Shown piece by piece: positions 12,485 through 22,280 of a stretch of 39,239 bases of DNA (positions within the stretch are counted from its first letter, which is position 1; every line of letters begins with the position of its first letter). The DNA comes from a virus. The stretch spans positions 1 to 39,239 of IMG/VR virus record IMGVR_UViG_3300046167_000804. The stretch is one strand, 5' to 3'. A program made the position numbers and the translations under genes. A model generated the notes under the pieces. The model was not told where the DNA came from and searched no databases. It was given only the letters and a program-made list of their open reading frames with translations.

Positions 12485-14686
12485 CTATCTAAGCGCTACA
12501 AACTCAGCACTTAAATCTGACAGCGCGATTAAGATACGCGCTAGTTCTTTTTCATCACCTTTGCGGATTTGCTCAATCGTAGAGGTGTAAGTCTCTTTGA
12601 AAGTAGTTACATGGCGTTGATCGCCTGTTAGCATTGCCACGTTTTGACGTTGAGTCATTAGAGCAGCAAGGGTGTCAGTAAATTGCCGTTCAACATCAGC
12701 ACGGGCGGCATCCAGATCAACAAGGATTTTCTTGCCGTCTAACCTAAAAGCGTTATGCAGCAAACTTGAAGGCAACTCTGAACGCTTAGCCTTAACCATA
12801 GTTTTAAGGTGGGGAATACAAAAATCGTAATCGCTGTAGTAAGGCGTAGTGAGTGTTAAGCAGCCTTCTGCGTTAGGCATAACAAAAACGTCATCATGTC
12901 CCCCACCGCAAAACTCCATCTCTGAAGCTTTCTCCATATCAGTCATGTATTGATCGTATTTTTCCTGATCGAAGTTAATGCTTGCTGGGCTGACTGAGCT
13001 ATTACTAGGAACGCCCGCAAACATCATGAAAGAGATTTGCTTGCCTTTTATGTTGTTCTCATACGTGAACAGATCGGCGCCCTCAAAAAAGCCTGTTGAG
13101 ACTGTGTTTACTGAATAACTGAAATAGTCTGAGACTGCGCCCGTTGCCATGATTGCGATTTGTCCGGCAAAAAAGTTTCCACCAGTATTCCAGTCGCAAT
13201 GATATTTTCCCGTTGCAATTGTTGACGTTGATTTAACATTGCCTGGACTGTCACCAAAGCCTTGGCCGAAGATAAAGGTACAGCTTCCATGCGTCCCCGC
13301 TAGATTACTTGGGCTAGTCACCGATTTAACAACGGTGTGTCCGTTGGCTGCCACCGTGAATTTATCGCCGACTGTGTTATTAGCGTTCCTCAACGTCAGT
13401 GCATTTACATAACCAGAAATAACAGCGTTTCCATTACTGCTTAACCTGAGCGCTCGCGTCATCGCGGCATCGCCACTGCTCTTTCTAGTATAGAAATCTA
13501 AATCGCCTTTGGTGTTACCCCCCGCGTCAATGATGCTGCCTTTAATGGCGGCAAAACCCTTAGCGTTGTTGAACGCACCAATTCGGAGTTCTCCACCTTC
13601 ACCGCCAGAGCTTTTGCCCCCGTTTAAAAACATGGCAGCGGCGACACTGGTTGTTGGCGCACCGGTGTTTGATGGGCCATTAGCCCTAAAAGCTACAGAG
13701 ATAATTTCCTTGTCGGTTGTGTTTCCTCTGGTCGTTACGGTCTGCAATGTATCCGTGCTTGGGGCGCCACCTTGGCCTTTTAATTCGTACTTAGCATCTG
13801 ATTCTGCCTTAGAATAGCTGTAGCTTTTTAGCGCGTAATCACCAACAGGCTGATACACCCCAGTATGTAAGTGATTGCCTTGAGCAACCTGCCCAGATGC
13901 CGTACCGAAAGCCTTGTTGAACGCAGTATTTTTGCTGAATTTGGGTTCGTACCACTTATCAGTTTCAACTCTGTCAATGCTTACAATTGGCTCGGCTGGT
14001 TTTGAGTCATCCACACTTATACCAAGGCCACCCTCAACGTCGGTTACAGACGATGATGCAATGTCGCCCAGCAGAAACCACCTAGACTTATTTGCAGCCC
14101 AGCCGACTACGTTACCCGCCTTTACTGTTTGGCCTCCAATACCTGTCCAGCTTGGATGGACGACGCCATCCGCATTGTTAATGTAAAGATCGCCGTTCGC
14201 TGGCCCAGAAGGCGCGGGAGAGGATAGCGCTATGCCGCCCTGATAGGTTAGCTCAGTGTCGATGTGAAAATCTTCGGCAACCCAATTTGTCCCGTTGTAA
14301 ATAAGAAAGTCATCACGCTTAACCGCAGAGGTATCAACGTCATCAAGCTGATCAGCAGTTATTCCAGACAACTCAGAGCCATCACCAACAAAGCCAACAG
14401 CTTTAAGCTTGCCAATCATCTCTTGCATCGTAGACACATTCTTTTTAACTGCATCTTTATCAAGCTGATCAATGGCCTCTGTGTTTAACTGAATATCAAT
14501 ATTGATCTGATCAATCTCTCCCTCGATCTCAGTCGTATCATGGCCCACACGTACAGGTTCAGAGCCATCGCTTTCAGCAGTCCACAGAGACAAATCCTTT
14601 AAGTCGATCGCCAGCTCTGCTTTCTTTAATGAACCCGTTTGCGGCTTACCAAATCCATACTTAATACTTACTTTAGTCCCACTCAT
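12485..14686 (-). CDS. Tail fibre protein (733 aa)
   Basis: A 733-aa fibre protein at the end of the tail cluster. The N-terminal 110 residues are helical with heptad character (IDQINIDIQLNTEAIDQLDK). The middle includes GNHLHTGVYQPVGDYALKS, a fibre shaft pattern common in phage fibres, then glycine/serine/asparagine-rich beta segments. The last 90 residues (AARADVERQFTDTLAALMTQ onward) are again helical and may be a trimerisation or chaperone-like end. It probably binds the host receptor. It overlaps the 87-aa gene by four bases. Confidence 0.75.
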   Translation of the reverse strand: MSGTKVSIKYGFGKPQTGSLKKAELAIDLKDLSLWTAESDGSEPVRVGHDTTEIEGEIDQINIDIQLNTEAIDQLDKDAVKKNVSTMQEMIGKLKAVGFVGDGSELSGITADQLDDVDTSAVKRDDFLIYNGTNWVAEDFHIDTELTYQGGIALSSPAPSGPANGDLYINNADGVVHPSWTGIGGQTVKAGNVVGWAANKSRWFLLGDIASSSVTDVEGGLGISVDDSKPAEPIVSIDRVETDKWYEPKFSKNTAFNKAFGTASGQVAQGNHLHTGVYQPVGDYALKSYSYSKAESDAKYELKGQGGAPSTDTLQTVTTRGNTTDKEIISVAFRANGPSNTGAPTTSVAAAMFLNGGKSSGGEGGELRIGAFNNAKGFAAIKGSIIDAGGNTKGDLDFYTRKSSGDAAMTRALRLSSNGNAVISGYVNALTLRNANNTVGDKFTVAANGHTVVKSVTSPSNLAGTHGSCTFIFGQGFGDSPGNVKSTSTIATGKYHCDWNTGGNFFAGQIAIMATGAVSDYFSYSVNTVSTGFFEGADLFTYENNIKGKQISFMMFAGVPSNSSVSPASINFDQEKYDQYMTDMEKASEMEFCGGGHDDVFVMPNAEGCLTLTTPYYSDYDFCIPHLKTMVKAKRSELPSSLLHNAFRLDGKKILVDLDAARADVERQFTDTLAALMTQRQNVAMLTGDQRHVTTFKETYTSTIEQIRKGDEKELARILIALSDLSAEFVALR

Positions 14687-14946
14687 TTATTCTTACTCCA
14701 AGAATCGCCAGCTTCTTTTTCACTGATACCTTTTGCTGGCTGATAAGCACCACTTGAAACCACGTTATCTAATCCAAGCGCATCTATCTGCTGAGGTTTA
14801 TCAATTAGCTTCTCCCACTCCACAGCGCCTCCTGAAGCCTGATCTGGATCAAGCATCCAATACAGGCCATCGAACTTCCAGATTGAGTAAACCGCACCAG
14901 TATCAGGCGAGGGTGGAAATGGGACGCTTACAATATTGATAGTCAT
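14683..14946 (-). CDS. Small tail-fibre-associated protein (87 aa)
   Basis: An 87-aa protein between two fibre genes, overlapping both in four-base junctions. Residues 8-33 contain a short module (PFPPSPDTG...WKFDGLYW) also found in other fibre proteins here. It may be the N-terminal part of a modular fibre encoded as a separate chain, or a fibre connector. Unknown otherwise. Confidence 0.6.
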   Translation of the reverse strand: MTINIVSVPFPPSPDTGAVYSIWKFDGLYWMLDPDQASGGAVEWEKLIDKPQQIDALGLDNVVSSGAYQPAKGISEKEAGDSWSKNK

Positions 14947-16607
14947 AGAAATTTCTCCATAGCTTCCATGAGATTGTCTTTTAGCTCTGCAAACTTGGTG
15001 GATTTGGAAACGGCATCCTTCACCGACAATGCAATTTCTCTTTGAGCGTTTTGCAGTGCTTGAATTTGAAGGGCTTGTTTGATCTGTTCGTTATACATGT
15101 TGACGATATTGACTTGGTTCGTATCAACGTCATCTTCAAGCTGCTTAATGTCACCAACAAGCTCACGCTCAACGTATCCTTTGCTAACCGCGCAAGATTC
15201 CGACACCGGATCGCCAAGATCAAAAATGACATTGCCTTCCATGCCAATTGAGGCGTTGCCCGCGTTGTCACGCCCGACAATCATTCCACGCTTTAAGAAT
15301 AGGGTTCCGCCAACCGTGTCATCGTTATTGGGAAGTGATTCTTTGTCCTCGTAACCAACATAAACATCACCGATAAGCTGGTGAGTGTCATCGTTAGTAT
15401 CGCCAAGGATGGTAGAAGTCTTGCTGACTACGGTTCCCGATCCGTCATCTACAATGGCGTTCTTCTCGATCCACTCGACGGTAACGCACATCTTATCTCT
15501 CAGCAGCGCCCATCTCGGATCGTCGGGGCTTCCGGTGTTATAGATGGGGTTGGCAGCCATATCCAGGGCGGCGTCTTGTACAAAGGCTCGCTGCCTAATC
15601 AACGATGGATCGTCGATCTCTGCTTGGTTAATTGGCGTTAATGGTTCGCCTTCGATGTAAGAGCCAAGCATACTCTGTCCACCGCAAAAGAATGTGCCAG
15701 GCTTATCATCAGGGTTTGTTGGCAATATCCTACCGTAGAAATTTTCACTCATTCCTAGATAACAATCACCGTGAACGAAAATCTTTGATCGGTAATCCCT
15801 AGCCCCGATTGACACGGATTTCTCTTCTGCGCGAAAGACTATCTCTCTGTCATACCAAGGATCATCAGCAGGAGCGGGCGACAGTCTCACTACAAACTTA
15901 TCTGCAACAACATCAAAGGCGTTACGACGATTGGCGTTTAAGTTGTCATCGTTGGGACGAATCCAACTAATGTTCCAGTCGTTCTTTAAGCCTGTCCATC
16001 CGTCGGTTGCATTCCAGTAAACGTCGCACTCAAGGACGCTACCATAAGGCCCTCTGCTCATGTCTGCACCGTTAGGATCAGTGCCAGTCGGGTGCAAGTG
16101 AAGCTTGCCGCTAACGTCTACCGCCTCAACTCCGCCAGGATGAATCCTTAGAACGTCGGACGGTTCCCAAGCGGTGCCGTTCCACTTCAGCGTTTGGCCT
16201 CGCTCTAGTCCTGCTGGCAGATCGCCGCCGCTACTTGATCCGCCTCCAGATGACGGGAATTGAAACCAAAAATCGCCGTTCCAAATCATGACCACATTAT
16301 TAGGAAGGCGCATCCACATATCACCAACGCTAGGTGATGATGGCGGCTGCTCACTAATAGCCATTCCACCGTCACCCGTACCACTACCAGCGATTAGAAC
16401 ATCTTTAGCACCGTCAAATAGGTACAAGTCTATTGTTCCGCTTCTGCCTTTAGTCCAAAGCCCGCCAGCTTCTAAATAGCTTGGACGGCCATTGCCTAAA
16501 TTCATGCTATCGACAGACTGCTGAAATCTATCAAGTATCTCGGCAAGCTCTGTACCGCTTGTTGTATTGGGATCAATAGGAAAATCTGTGAATGGCCTGT
16601 TACTCAT
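14943..16607 (-). CDS. Tail fibre / tip protein (554 aa)
   Basis: A 554-aa protein directly after the J-like genes. It has an N-terminal helical part, the PP-x-P...GDMW...WNGDFW module at about 87-115, a serine/glycine linker, beta-rich middle sections, and a C-terminal helical end (about 480-554) with coiled-coil potential. The ATG at 16607 has GAGG about eight bases upstream and is chosen over a further in-frame start. It probably joins J to the more distal fibre, and host-range variation is expected here. Confidence 0.7.
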   Translation of the reverse strand: MSNRPFTDFPIDPNTTSGTELAEILDRFQQSVDSMNLGNGRPSYLEAGGLWTKGRSGTIDLYLFDGAKDVLIAGSGTGDGGMAISEQPPSSPSVGDMWMRLPNNVVMIWNGDFWFQFPSSGGGSSSGGDLPAGLERGQTLKWNGTAWEPSDVLRIHPGGVEAVDVSGKLHLHPTGTDPNGADMSRGPYGSVLECDVYWNATDGWTGLKNDWNISWIRPNDDNLNANRRNAFDVVADKFVVRLSPAPADDPWYDREIVFRAEEKSVSIGARDYRSKIFVHGDCYLGMSENFYGRILPTNPDDKPGTFFCGGQSMLGSYIEGEPLTPINQAEIDDPSLIRQRAFVQDAALDMAANPIYNTGSPDDPRWALLRDKMCVTVEWIEKNAIVDDGSGTVVSKTSTILGDTNDDTHQLIGDVYVGYEDKESLPNNDDTVGGTLFLKRGMIVGRDNAGNASIGMEGNVIFDLGDPVSESCAVSKGYVERELVGDIKQLEDDVDTNQVNIVNMYNEQIKQALQIQALQNAQREIALSVKDAVSKSTKFAELKDNLMEAMEKFL

Positions 16608-18588
16608 TGCTGTTATCCTCAATTTCTATAACGTCCTTATTTTCAACAAGAACATTGTTTGTGGTGTAGACGTAGATACAAGCACGTTGAACTCTCAAGT
16701 CCTGATTAGGCTTATAGCTAGCAAGAACTAATCGGTAACGAAGTTGATCACCTCTGAAAAGCTCATTGTGGAAACGCTGCCAGCCACCACCATCAACAGA
16801 CACCTCATGCCAAACTTCGTAATGAACTCCGTCAGGCTGATAGCTGATTGGATTAATAGATGACATTGGCTCCCACTCATCGTCAGCAAGAACAATGCTG
16901 TCAAGATTGGTGCTGGTTTCGATATAGCTTCGCAAAGCAAAGTTGGCTATCTGCTCTAGCTCACTCACTTCTGAATAGCTGTAGAAGGCATAGCGCCCCT
17001 GCTTGCCCGCATACTCTGTAACAGGAACGTTACCGTCGATAACGAGTTCTTCGATAACTTTCTGACAATTAAGCTTGTCATCCGGCCAAGCGGGATCACC
17101 ACATATCTTTTGCAGAAGCTCCCAGTAGACAGATTCAGGTACAGGCTGCGATTCGTTGCCACTGGTATCTACACTGACTATCCAGAAAACCCCTTCTACT
17201 AAAATATCTTCCCAGCTATGCGTTCTGTTGTTATCTATCTGCTGATACACCTCAGCAACGCCCGCATCAAATACTGAGCTACCTGGGGGCATTCTGTAGA
17301 TTACGTAGCCTTCTATATCGTTATCCCGATAAGATGGCGTCCAAATAAAGCGCATCGCATCACTGACACCTAAACGCTCAACACTGAATGGAGCTGGATC
17401 GTGTGGCACCGTTCTGTCATAGACTTTCGCTAGGTAAACCTGATCAGACTTACCGTAATAGCCTAAAGTCGATAAAGGCGTTACAAAATAAACACCACTG
17501 CCGAAATTTTCATTGCTATTGCTGTAACGATGTTCAGCCCTAAAGTTGCCTTCACTGTCTGGAGTTGCCGCAACCGAAGCAACAAACTGCTTTTCTATAC
17601 TTCCTGTCTTTAGGTACTCGATGACAAACCTATGTACAGCATCATCCAATGGATCACAGCGCCACTTTAGAGTAGCAATGGTGAAAGGCATCCGATCTTC
17701 AATGCTGAGGTAGCTGAAACCCTCTAGCTGAACGACAGAGTGATAACCCGATTCCTGATCCGTCTGACCAAAGTTTGGATCGTACGATGGGAACCCGCCG
17801 TTATCCGTCGTGTATAGATCGGGATTGAAAACGCCCATCGTTAGCTCAGCCGTTAAATCAGACTTTGGCCTAACCTCGGAAATTATGTACTTTGTGGTTA
17901 CTGCGTTTTTATTGTCGATTGTGCCGATTACGATAATATCGCCAGCGCCAATACTGTTTCTCTGAATATCCAGAGTGACTACCCTACCAACCGCATCACA
18001 AGTGCCGTTGTATATATCGCCAGTTGAAGATCGAATCGTGTAGCCAGCGTTAGACACTAATCCTAAATCTTCACTTATGCTTAGCGTCTTTGCATTGACG
18101 CTTACAACTACAGCAGAAGTACCTCCTATGATTGGAGCCTCATGCTGGATTTCTACGATGTCGCCACGCTGAACAACCAAGCTTTCAACATCAACCGTAA
18201 GAGTGAAAATCTCTGATCGCATGACACCCTGCGCTAGCTGATACATGCCCCACTGAGCAGCCTGATGCCAGTGAGTTACACCAAACGTTGATATGTCCTC
18301 AAAGATTGTACTGTTACGCTCATTGTAGCCAGGGCGAAAGACTTCGTAATTGCCCTGCTGATAGCCAAGCTCTGGATCAGTAAAGCTGACATTGAAGCTA
18401 TGGGGAAGATCAACAAAGTTCCTAGTAGCCCTAAAGTTCCAACTGTTCTGGCTGGTGAATAACTGTCGAGCTACCTTCCTTGTACCGTCTAGGTTTTTAT
18501 CGCTATCGAGCATCACAGAGACTTGGCCCTGCTGATTCATTATCAATTGAGCGCGGCACATGCCCAAGATGTTATTGACAGGTTTCAA
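16600..18588 (-). CDS. Tail-tip J-like protein, C-terminal part
   Basis: A 662-aa frame matching the later part of lambda J-type central tail hub proteins. It opens with NNILGMCRAQLIMNQQGQVSV, which in J proteins lies inside the hub domain rather than at an N terminus; then VSFTDPELGY and, further on, fibronectin-like sections (WRCDPLDDAVHRFVIEYLK; FIWTPSYRDNDIEGYVIYR). Its only close start is a TTG overlapping the preceding TGA (TTGA). It is either one J protein broken by a frameshift or a second chain made by coupled re-initiation. J contacts the receptor and seals the tail tip. Confidence 0.75.
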   Translation of the reverse strand: MKPVNNILGMCRAQLIMNQQGQVSVMLDSDKNLDGTRKVARQLFTSQNSWNFRATRNFVDLPHSFNVSFTDPELGYQQGNYEVFRPGYNERNSTIFEDISTFGVTHWHQAAQWGMYQLAQGVMRSEIFTLTVDVESLVVQRGDIVEIQHEAPIIGGTSAVVVSVNAKTLSISEDLGLVSNAGYTIRSSTGDIYNGTCDAVGRVVTLDIQRNSIGAGDIIVIGTIDNKNAVTTKYIISEVRPKSDLTAELTMGVFNPDLYTTDNGGFPSYDPNFGQTDQESGYHSVVQLEGFSYLSIEDRMPFTIATLKWRCDPLDDAVHRFVIEYLKTGSIEKQFVASVAATPDSEGNFRAEHRYSNSNENFGSGVYFVTPLSTLGYYGKSDQVYLAKVYDRTVPHDPAPFSVERLGVSDAMRFIWTPSYRDNDIEGYVIYRMPPGSSVFDAGVAEVYQQIDNNRTHSWEDILVEGVFWIVSVDTSGNESQPVPESVYWELLQKICGDPAWPDDKLNCQKVIEELVIDGNVPVTEYAGKQGRYAFYSYSEVSELEQIANFALRSYIETSTNLDSIVLADDEWEPMSSINPISYQPDGVHYEVWHEVSVDGGGWQRFHNELFRGDQLRYRLVLASYKPNQDLRVQRACIYVYTTNNVLVENKDVIEIEDNSNE

Positions 18589-21062
18589 TGATTGGAGCTT
18601 CGCTCGCTATGATGGTAGGAAATCTGGTATCGGTATCTAGTCTGAACAACGCCATACTTGTCGGTATAACTAACGTTCTGATTGCAGTGATCTGCGAACA
18701 GCTTGAACGTAGCAAAGTCAATCTGACTATCACTGATCCAGCCGCCATCGAAGTCTAGCTTTGACTGAATATCAGTGCTGTTCTGTATTGAGTAGCCTGT
18801 AAGTATGTCTAGGACAATGTAAGCAGGGTTTGAAGAGTAGCGAGGCCCAACGCTAGGTTCACGCCAGTTAGTGCCGTCATGCCATCTGAGGTACTGGCGT
18901 ACCATGCCGCTGATCTGCTGTACGTTGCCCTGTATATTGCCGCTAGCCTGAAAGCTTAGCTCTGTCATGGTGTGCTTTTTCTTGAGGTTCAGTATCCCTC
19001 TGCGCTCACCAATTTGATTAACAGGATAACCACGGCTTGTTAACCGCGTTAATGAACACTTCTCAATATAACGATCATCACCTTGATAGTTTTCGTGATC
19101 ACCGCTTCGGGTTATCTCAAACTCGTACTCACCTTCAACAGCAAAAGGAACAACAATAGATACCTTGCCCGCCGTTAGCTTGTTGCCGCTAATGTTGAAT
19201 GAGGATCGGGTTACAAAGTCACCGTTAAACTCAGGATTGAAGTTAAAGGCTGGCGCTGTACCAATGCCATAGCTCGTAACATTCCGTGGAGCTACCTTCA
19301 GTGCGTAATAAGCCACCCGAGTTTTAACGCCGCCATAAACCTCTTGAGGATCATCAATCAGCTTTAGCTGGCCTTTGTATTCTTGAACCAAAGCCACATC
19401 GAGAACAATATTCTTACCCATGTAAAAAAGCTGAGCAGACGTTGGAATCTCTGTCCATCGCGCCATCTCTCGCCTTGACATGGCTTGCGTCTGAATGATC
19501 CTTAGATAAGTCTCTTGCCCTACTTCCTGAGAATACAGAGAACCTGATATTGGCGGATCAACAACATCACCATTTGACTCTTGCCCAACGACAAGCTGCT
19601 CACTGTTGACAACACCCGCCGGAAAATTGAAGCCATCTGGCGGAGCGTCATCCTTGAAGTTCTCCATGTTTGTTCTAGCAAGGTAGTATCCATCTTTCAC
19701 CCCATTAGTAAGAAACTCAAAGCCGTACTCTCTGCCCTCAGTGATTACGAATACGCCTTTTGCTGGCTGATCGCCTGTCACCAAAACCCACTCTGGCGGA
19801 TAGTCAGCGGGATTAGGTGTCTCGTTGAAATCGAATGCAGGAACTCGCTCAGAGTTTTCCGCGTCGATAAACCACAGATCATCCTGAGGGCGAATAAAGA
19901 AGGTAGGCTGATTAAACTTTAGCCTAACAAAAACCTTTGTTCCCGATGTGATTGCATAGTTGTCTAAGCGCAGATCAACGCTAGCAGGTTCGTTAGGATT
20001 CTTAACAACATCGTTACCCAAGAAGCCGCCAGAAATTTGAAAGTGATCACCGGCATAGCCGCGACTTCCGCTAGGAAGATTAACCCACGTAAAGTTTGAG
20101 CTTGGCCCTCGCATCCTTGCATTGAACTGGACGGCTAGCCTTTGCTCATTGCCTTTCTTATCGTACTTCAGCAAGCCGCTAGGGAACGTAAACTCAATAA
20201 CGGCAGACTTGCTGTTAGGCGCTGTAGACGGGAAGGCTTTGTCATTATTTTTGTTTAGCTCAACGTTAAGCTCGGCAGACTTAGTAGGGTAATTAACCAA
20301 CTCAAGATCAACAGGCGCTAATCCTCGATTCGGATTCTCTGGATCGTAATGCTCTGGCACGTTACGAAGGTGGCGAATAGTCCCGCCGAACTTGCTTATA
20401 GAAGTATCACCAGCCCGCAAATCCCAAACGTCGGCATTACCCAATCCCCAGTCATACAGGGCAGTGAAAATGGAACTAGTTCCAGCAGAGAAGATGGATG
20501 GAGCAGAAGCAAGGTTCGCATAAAGTTTATGCATACCGTAAACGATGGGGATGGTTTCATTTATCCGAGCGCGGTTGCTTTGCGAGTTAATGAAGTAGCT
20601 ATCACCCGCTGCACTCTGCGTTGGTGATACAGGCTTAGGTGGAGGGATGATGGCGTTAATCAGCAGTGATCCTGCAAGCGTGATTCCAGCCGCTACAAAC
20701 TGCCCAGTAAGCGTTAATGCACCTGCCGTAGTAGTAAGACCAGGTATTAGGGCAGCAAGCTGAGGCGCAACAATAGCCACAGCAATCAGCGCCACCATCC
20801 GCAATATGCCCTTCGCACCGTCACCGCCTAGCGGAATGTAATGAAGGCCGATAATGTCATCAAGCCTTGGCTCGACTCTCGCCCACTGATCTTGCGGAAC
20901 CTCCACGCCATTCATAATCACTACAACAAACGGATACAGGTTTTTTGGTATCTCCGCTAGTTCTAGAATTTCACCAATAGTATTTCCCGCAGGTACAAAA
21001 AACGTTGTAACTGGCTCTAAAGCGTTAGCCTCAAATATGACTGGCTGGTTCAACCGTTCCAT
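18585..21062 (-). CDS. Tail-tip J-like protein, N-terminal part
   Basis: An 825-aa frame with the start of a J-type tip protein. Residues 1-80 form an I-like/beta-grasp region. A hydrophobic, alanine-rich stretch follows (about 88-150, MVALIAVAIVAPQLAALIPG) and then the hub domains (SNRARINETIPIVYGMHK at about 160). It ends KYGVVQTRYRYQISYHHSE plus a short tail at a TGA. Together with the next gene the length is about 1,490 aa, normal for J of this type. The ATG at 21062 overlaps the NlpC/P60 gene by 13 bases. Confidence 0.82.
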   Translation of the reverse strand: MERLNQPVIFEANALEPVTTFFVPAGNTIGEILELAEIPKNLYPFVVVIMNGVEVPQDQWARVEPRLDDIIGLHYIPLGGDGAKGILRMVALIAVAIVAPQLAALIPGLTTTAGALTLTGQFVAAGITLAGSLLINAIIPPPKPVSPTQSAAGDSYFINSQSNRARINETIPIVYGMHKLYANLASAPSIFSAGTSSIFTALYDWGLGNADVWDLRAGDTSISKFGGTIRHLRNVPEHYDPENPNRGLAPVDLELVNYPTKSAELNVELNKNNDKAFPSTAPNSKSAVIEFTFPSGLLKYDKKGNEQRLAVQFNARMRGPSSNFTWVNLPSGSRGYAGDHFQISGGFLGNDVVKNPNEPASVDLRLDNYAITSGTKVFVRLKFNQPTFFIRPQDDLWFIDAENSERVPAFDFNETPNPADYPPEWVLVTGDQPAKGVFVITEGREYGFEFLTNGVKDGYYLARTNMENFKDDAPPDGFNFPAGVVNSEQLVVGQESNGDVVDPPISGSLYSQEVGQETYLRIIQTQAMSRREMARWTEIPTSAQLFYMGKNIVLDVALVQEYKGQLKLIDDPQEVYGGVKTRVAYYALKVAPRNVTSYGIGTAPAFNFNPEFNGDFVTRSSFNISGNKLTAGKVSIVVPFAVEGEYEFEITRSGDHENYQGDDRYIEKCSLTRLTSRGYPVNQIGERRGILNLKKKHTMTELSFQASGNIQGNVQQISGMVRQYLRWHDGTNWREPSVGPRYSSNPAYIVLDILTGYSIQNSTDIQSKLDFDGGWISDSQIDFATFKLFADHCNQNVSYTDKYGVVQTRYRYQISYHHSERSSNH

Positions 21063-21436
21063 CTATACACCCCTAAAAGCCGCTTGTTCCAGTTGTGAGA
21101 ATCCAGCCGCTCAAGGCAGCTATTGCAGCCTCGGAAACAGTGAAGAAAATCGCTCTGGTTAAGATACAGTCCTACGTGAACAGGATGCCCCAATATCTTA
21201 AATAGCAGTAAATCCAATGGCTTTGGCTCTTCTACTTTTATCCAATCAATTTTACGCTCATTGATCGCCGCCGCAACGCTTTCTGCGTTTTCAGCGCTTT
21301 TATATGTACGTAGAAAATCGGGCAATTCCAAGCCAAGCTCATTAGCATAAACATGCCGAACGAAACCGATGCAATCAAACGACGGGCCTCTGCCTCTGTC
21401 GCTGTATGGCAAGCCAATGTAGTCAGAGATATTCAT
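21050..21436 (-). CDS. NlpC/P60-family tail assembly protein (K-like)
   Basis: A 128-aa cysteine peptidase-like protein, the equivalent of lambda K. The catalytic triad is visible: C22 in SFDCIGFVRHVY, H87 in HPVHVGLYL and H99 in FLHC. In lambda the protein takes part in tail-tip assembly, and related domains cut cell-wall peptides during entry. The ATG at 21436 overlaps the previous stop (ATGA), which is preferred over a start upstream. It lies between the DUF1833-like protein and J, as expected. Confidence 0.85.
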   Translation of the reverse strand: MNISDYIGLPYSDRGRGPSFDCIGFVRHVYANELGLELPDFLRTYKSAENAESVAAAINERKIDWIKVEEPKPLDLLLFKILGHPVHVGLYLNQSDFLHCFRGCNSCLERLDSHNWNKRLLGVYRWNG

Positions 21437-21909
21437 TGCAACGAGAACAGTAGGCCAGGAAACTCGTTCTGGCTGTAGATGCCAGTACAAGTCTTTCTGG
21501 CAAATATTGACGATGAAGTTAGCTCAAAGCTTACACTCTCAATGTCGTACTCAAGGTTACGGAGTACCATAAAGTCGATTGTCTTTTCTACAATGTCTGT
21601 ATCGTTAGATAGGATTAGCTCAAGCTTTACCTTTGGTGGATCGAGCGTACCCCGAAGAATCTGCATTAGCTCAGCGCCAACATTCACCGTAGTCACTTTC
21701 ACGCCAGCCGGAGCCGTGCCAGTGTCAGGCGGTAAAGTTATCTCGAATGGGAATGCGGTATACACCTCACCCCGACTCGTTACGTCCTCTAGGTTATTCA
21801 CCACACGAAGGATGGTGCTGGACTCGGGATCAGTAATCGTCATGAGGAAGAAGTAAGCCACCTCGCCGTGCATCCGATTAACATTATTATTGAGGTTTAC
21901 AGTAGGCAT
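21433..21909 (-). CDS. Minor tail protein, DUF1833-like (L position)
   Basis: A 158-aa protein in the position of lambda L. It is beta-rich with the stretch YFFLMTITDPESSTILRVVNN, AFPFEITLPPD and the ending SSSIFARKTCTGIYSQNEFPG. I associate this with the DUF1833 family of tail proteins; lambda-type L proteins carry an iron-sulphur cluster, but only one cysteine is seen here. The ATG at 21909 overlaps the stop of the preceding gene (TGATG). It is thought to form the tail tip ring with its neighbours. Confidence 0.7.
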   Translation of the reverse strand: MPTVNLNNNVNRMHGEVAYFFLMTITDPESSTILRVVNNLEDVTSRGEVYTAFPFEITLPPDTGTAPAGVKVTTVNVGAELMQILRGTLDPPKVKLELILSNDTDIVEKTIDFMVLRNLEYDIESVSFELTSSSIFARKTCTGIYSQNEFPGLLFSLQ

Positions 21910-22280
21910 CAGTCGTTCCACCCGCTCTGCTGATACAGCTCTGTACTAGCCTCGAAGTAGCCCGCCTCCGGCCAAGTGATCTTAGGTGGAGCCATGAACT
22001 GCCATAGCTCTTCATCGCCATAGGGCGTGACTACGTAGGTAGGGATAGCGCCTTGCCTTTGATCAACATTGAACCATCCCATAAAATCCTTGTACTGCTC
22101 AGCCTTGAGCTTCACGCTAACTTCAGCTCTACGCTGAATGCCCGTGAATCTTGGCCTAGTCTTTACCACGCCTGAGTCAGCAGGAGACTTCACAACGTTA
22201 TCAACCTGCTGTTCAGTCCAGCTACTCCAGCAACCGTCAAGCTCTGGTGGCCTAGCACCTACATCACCTTGATATGCCAT
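21909..22280 (-). CDS. Minor tail protein (M position)
   Basis: A 123-aa protein just after the tape measure gene, the place of lambda M. It has a tryptophan-rich C-terminal half (FMGWFNVDQRQ, ELWQFMAPPKITWPE) and a charged middle (RFTGIQRRAEVSVKLKAEQY). It probably caps the end of the tape measure at the tail tip. The role is inferred from position; the start overlaps the tape measure stop by one base. Confidence 0.68.
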   Translation of the reverse strand: MAYQGDVGARPPELDGCWSSWTEQQVDNVVKSPADSGVVKTRPRFTGIQRRAEVSVKLKAEQYKDFMGWFNVDQRQGAIPTYVVTPYGDEELWQFMAPPKITWPEAGYFEASTELYQQSGWND

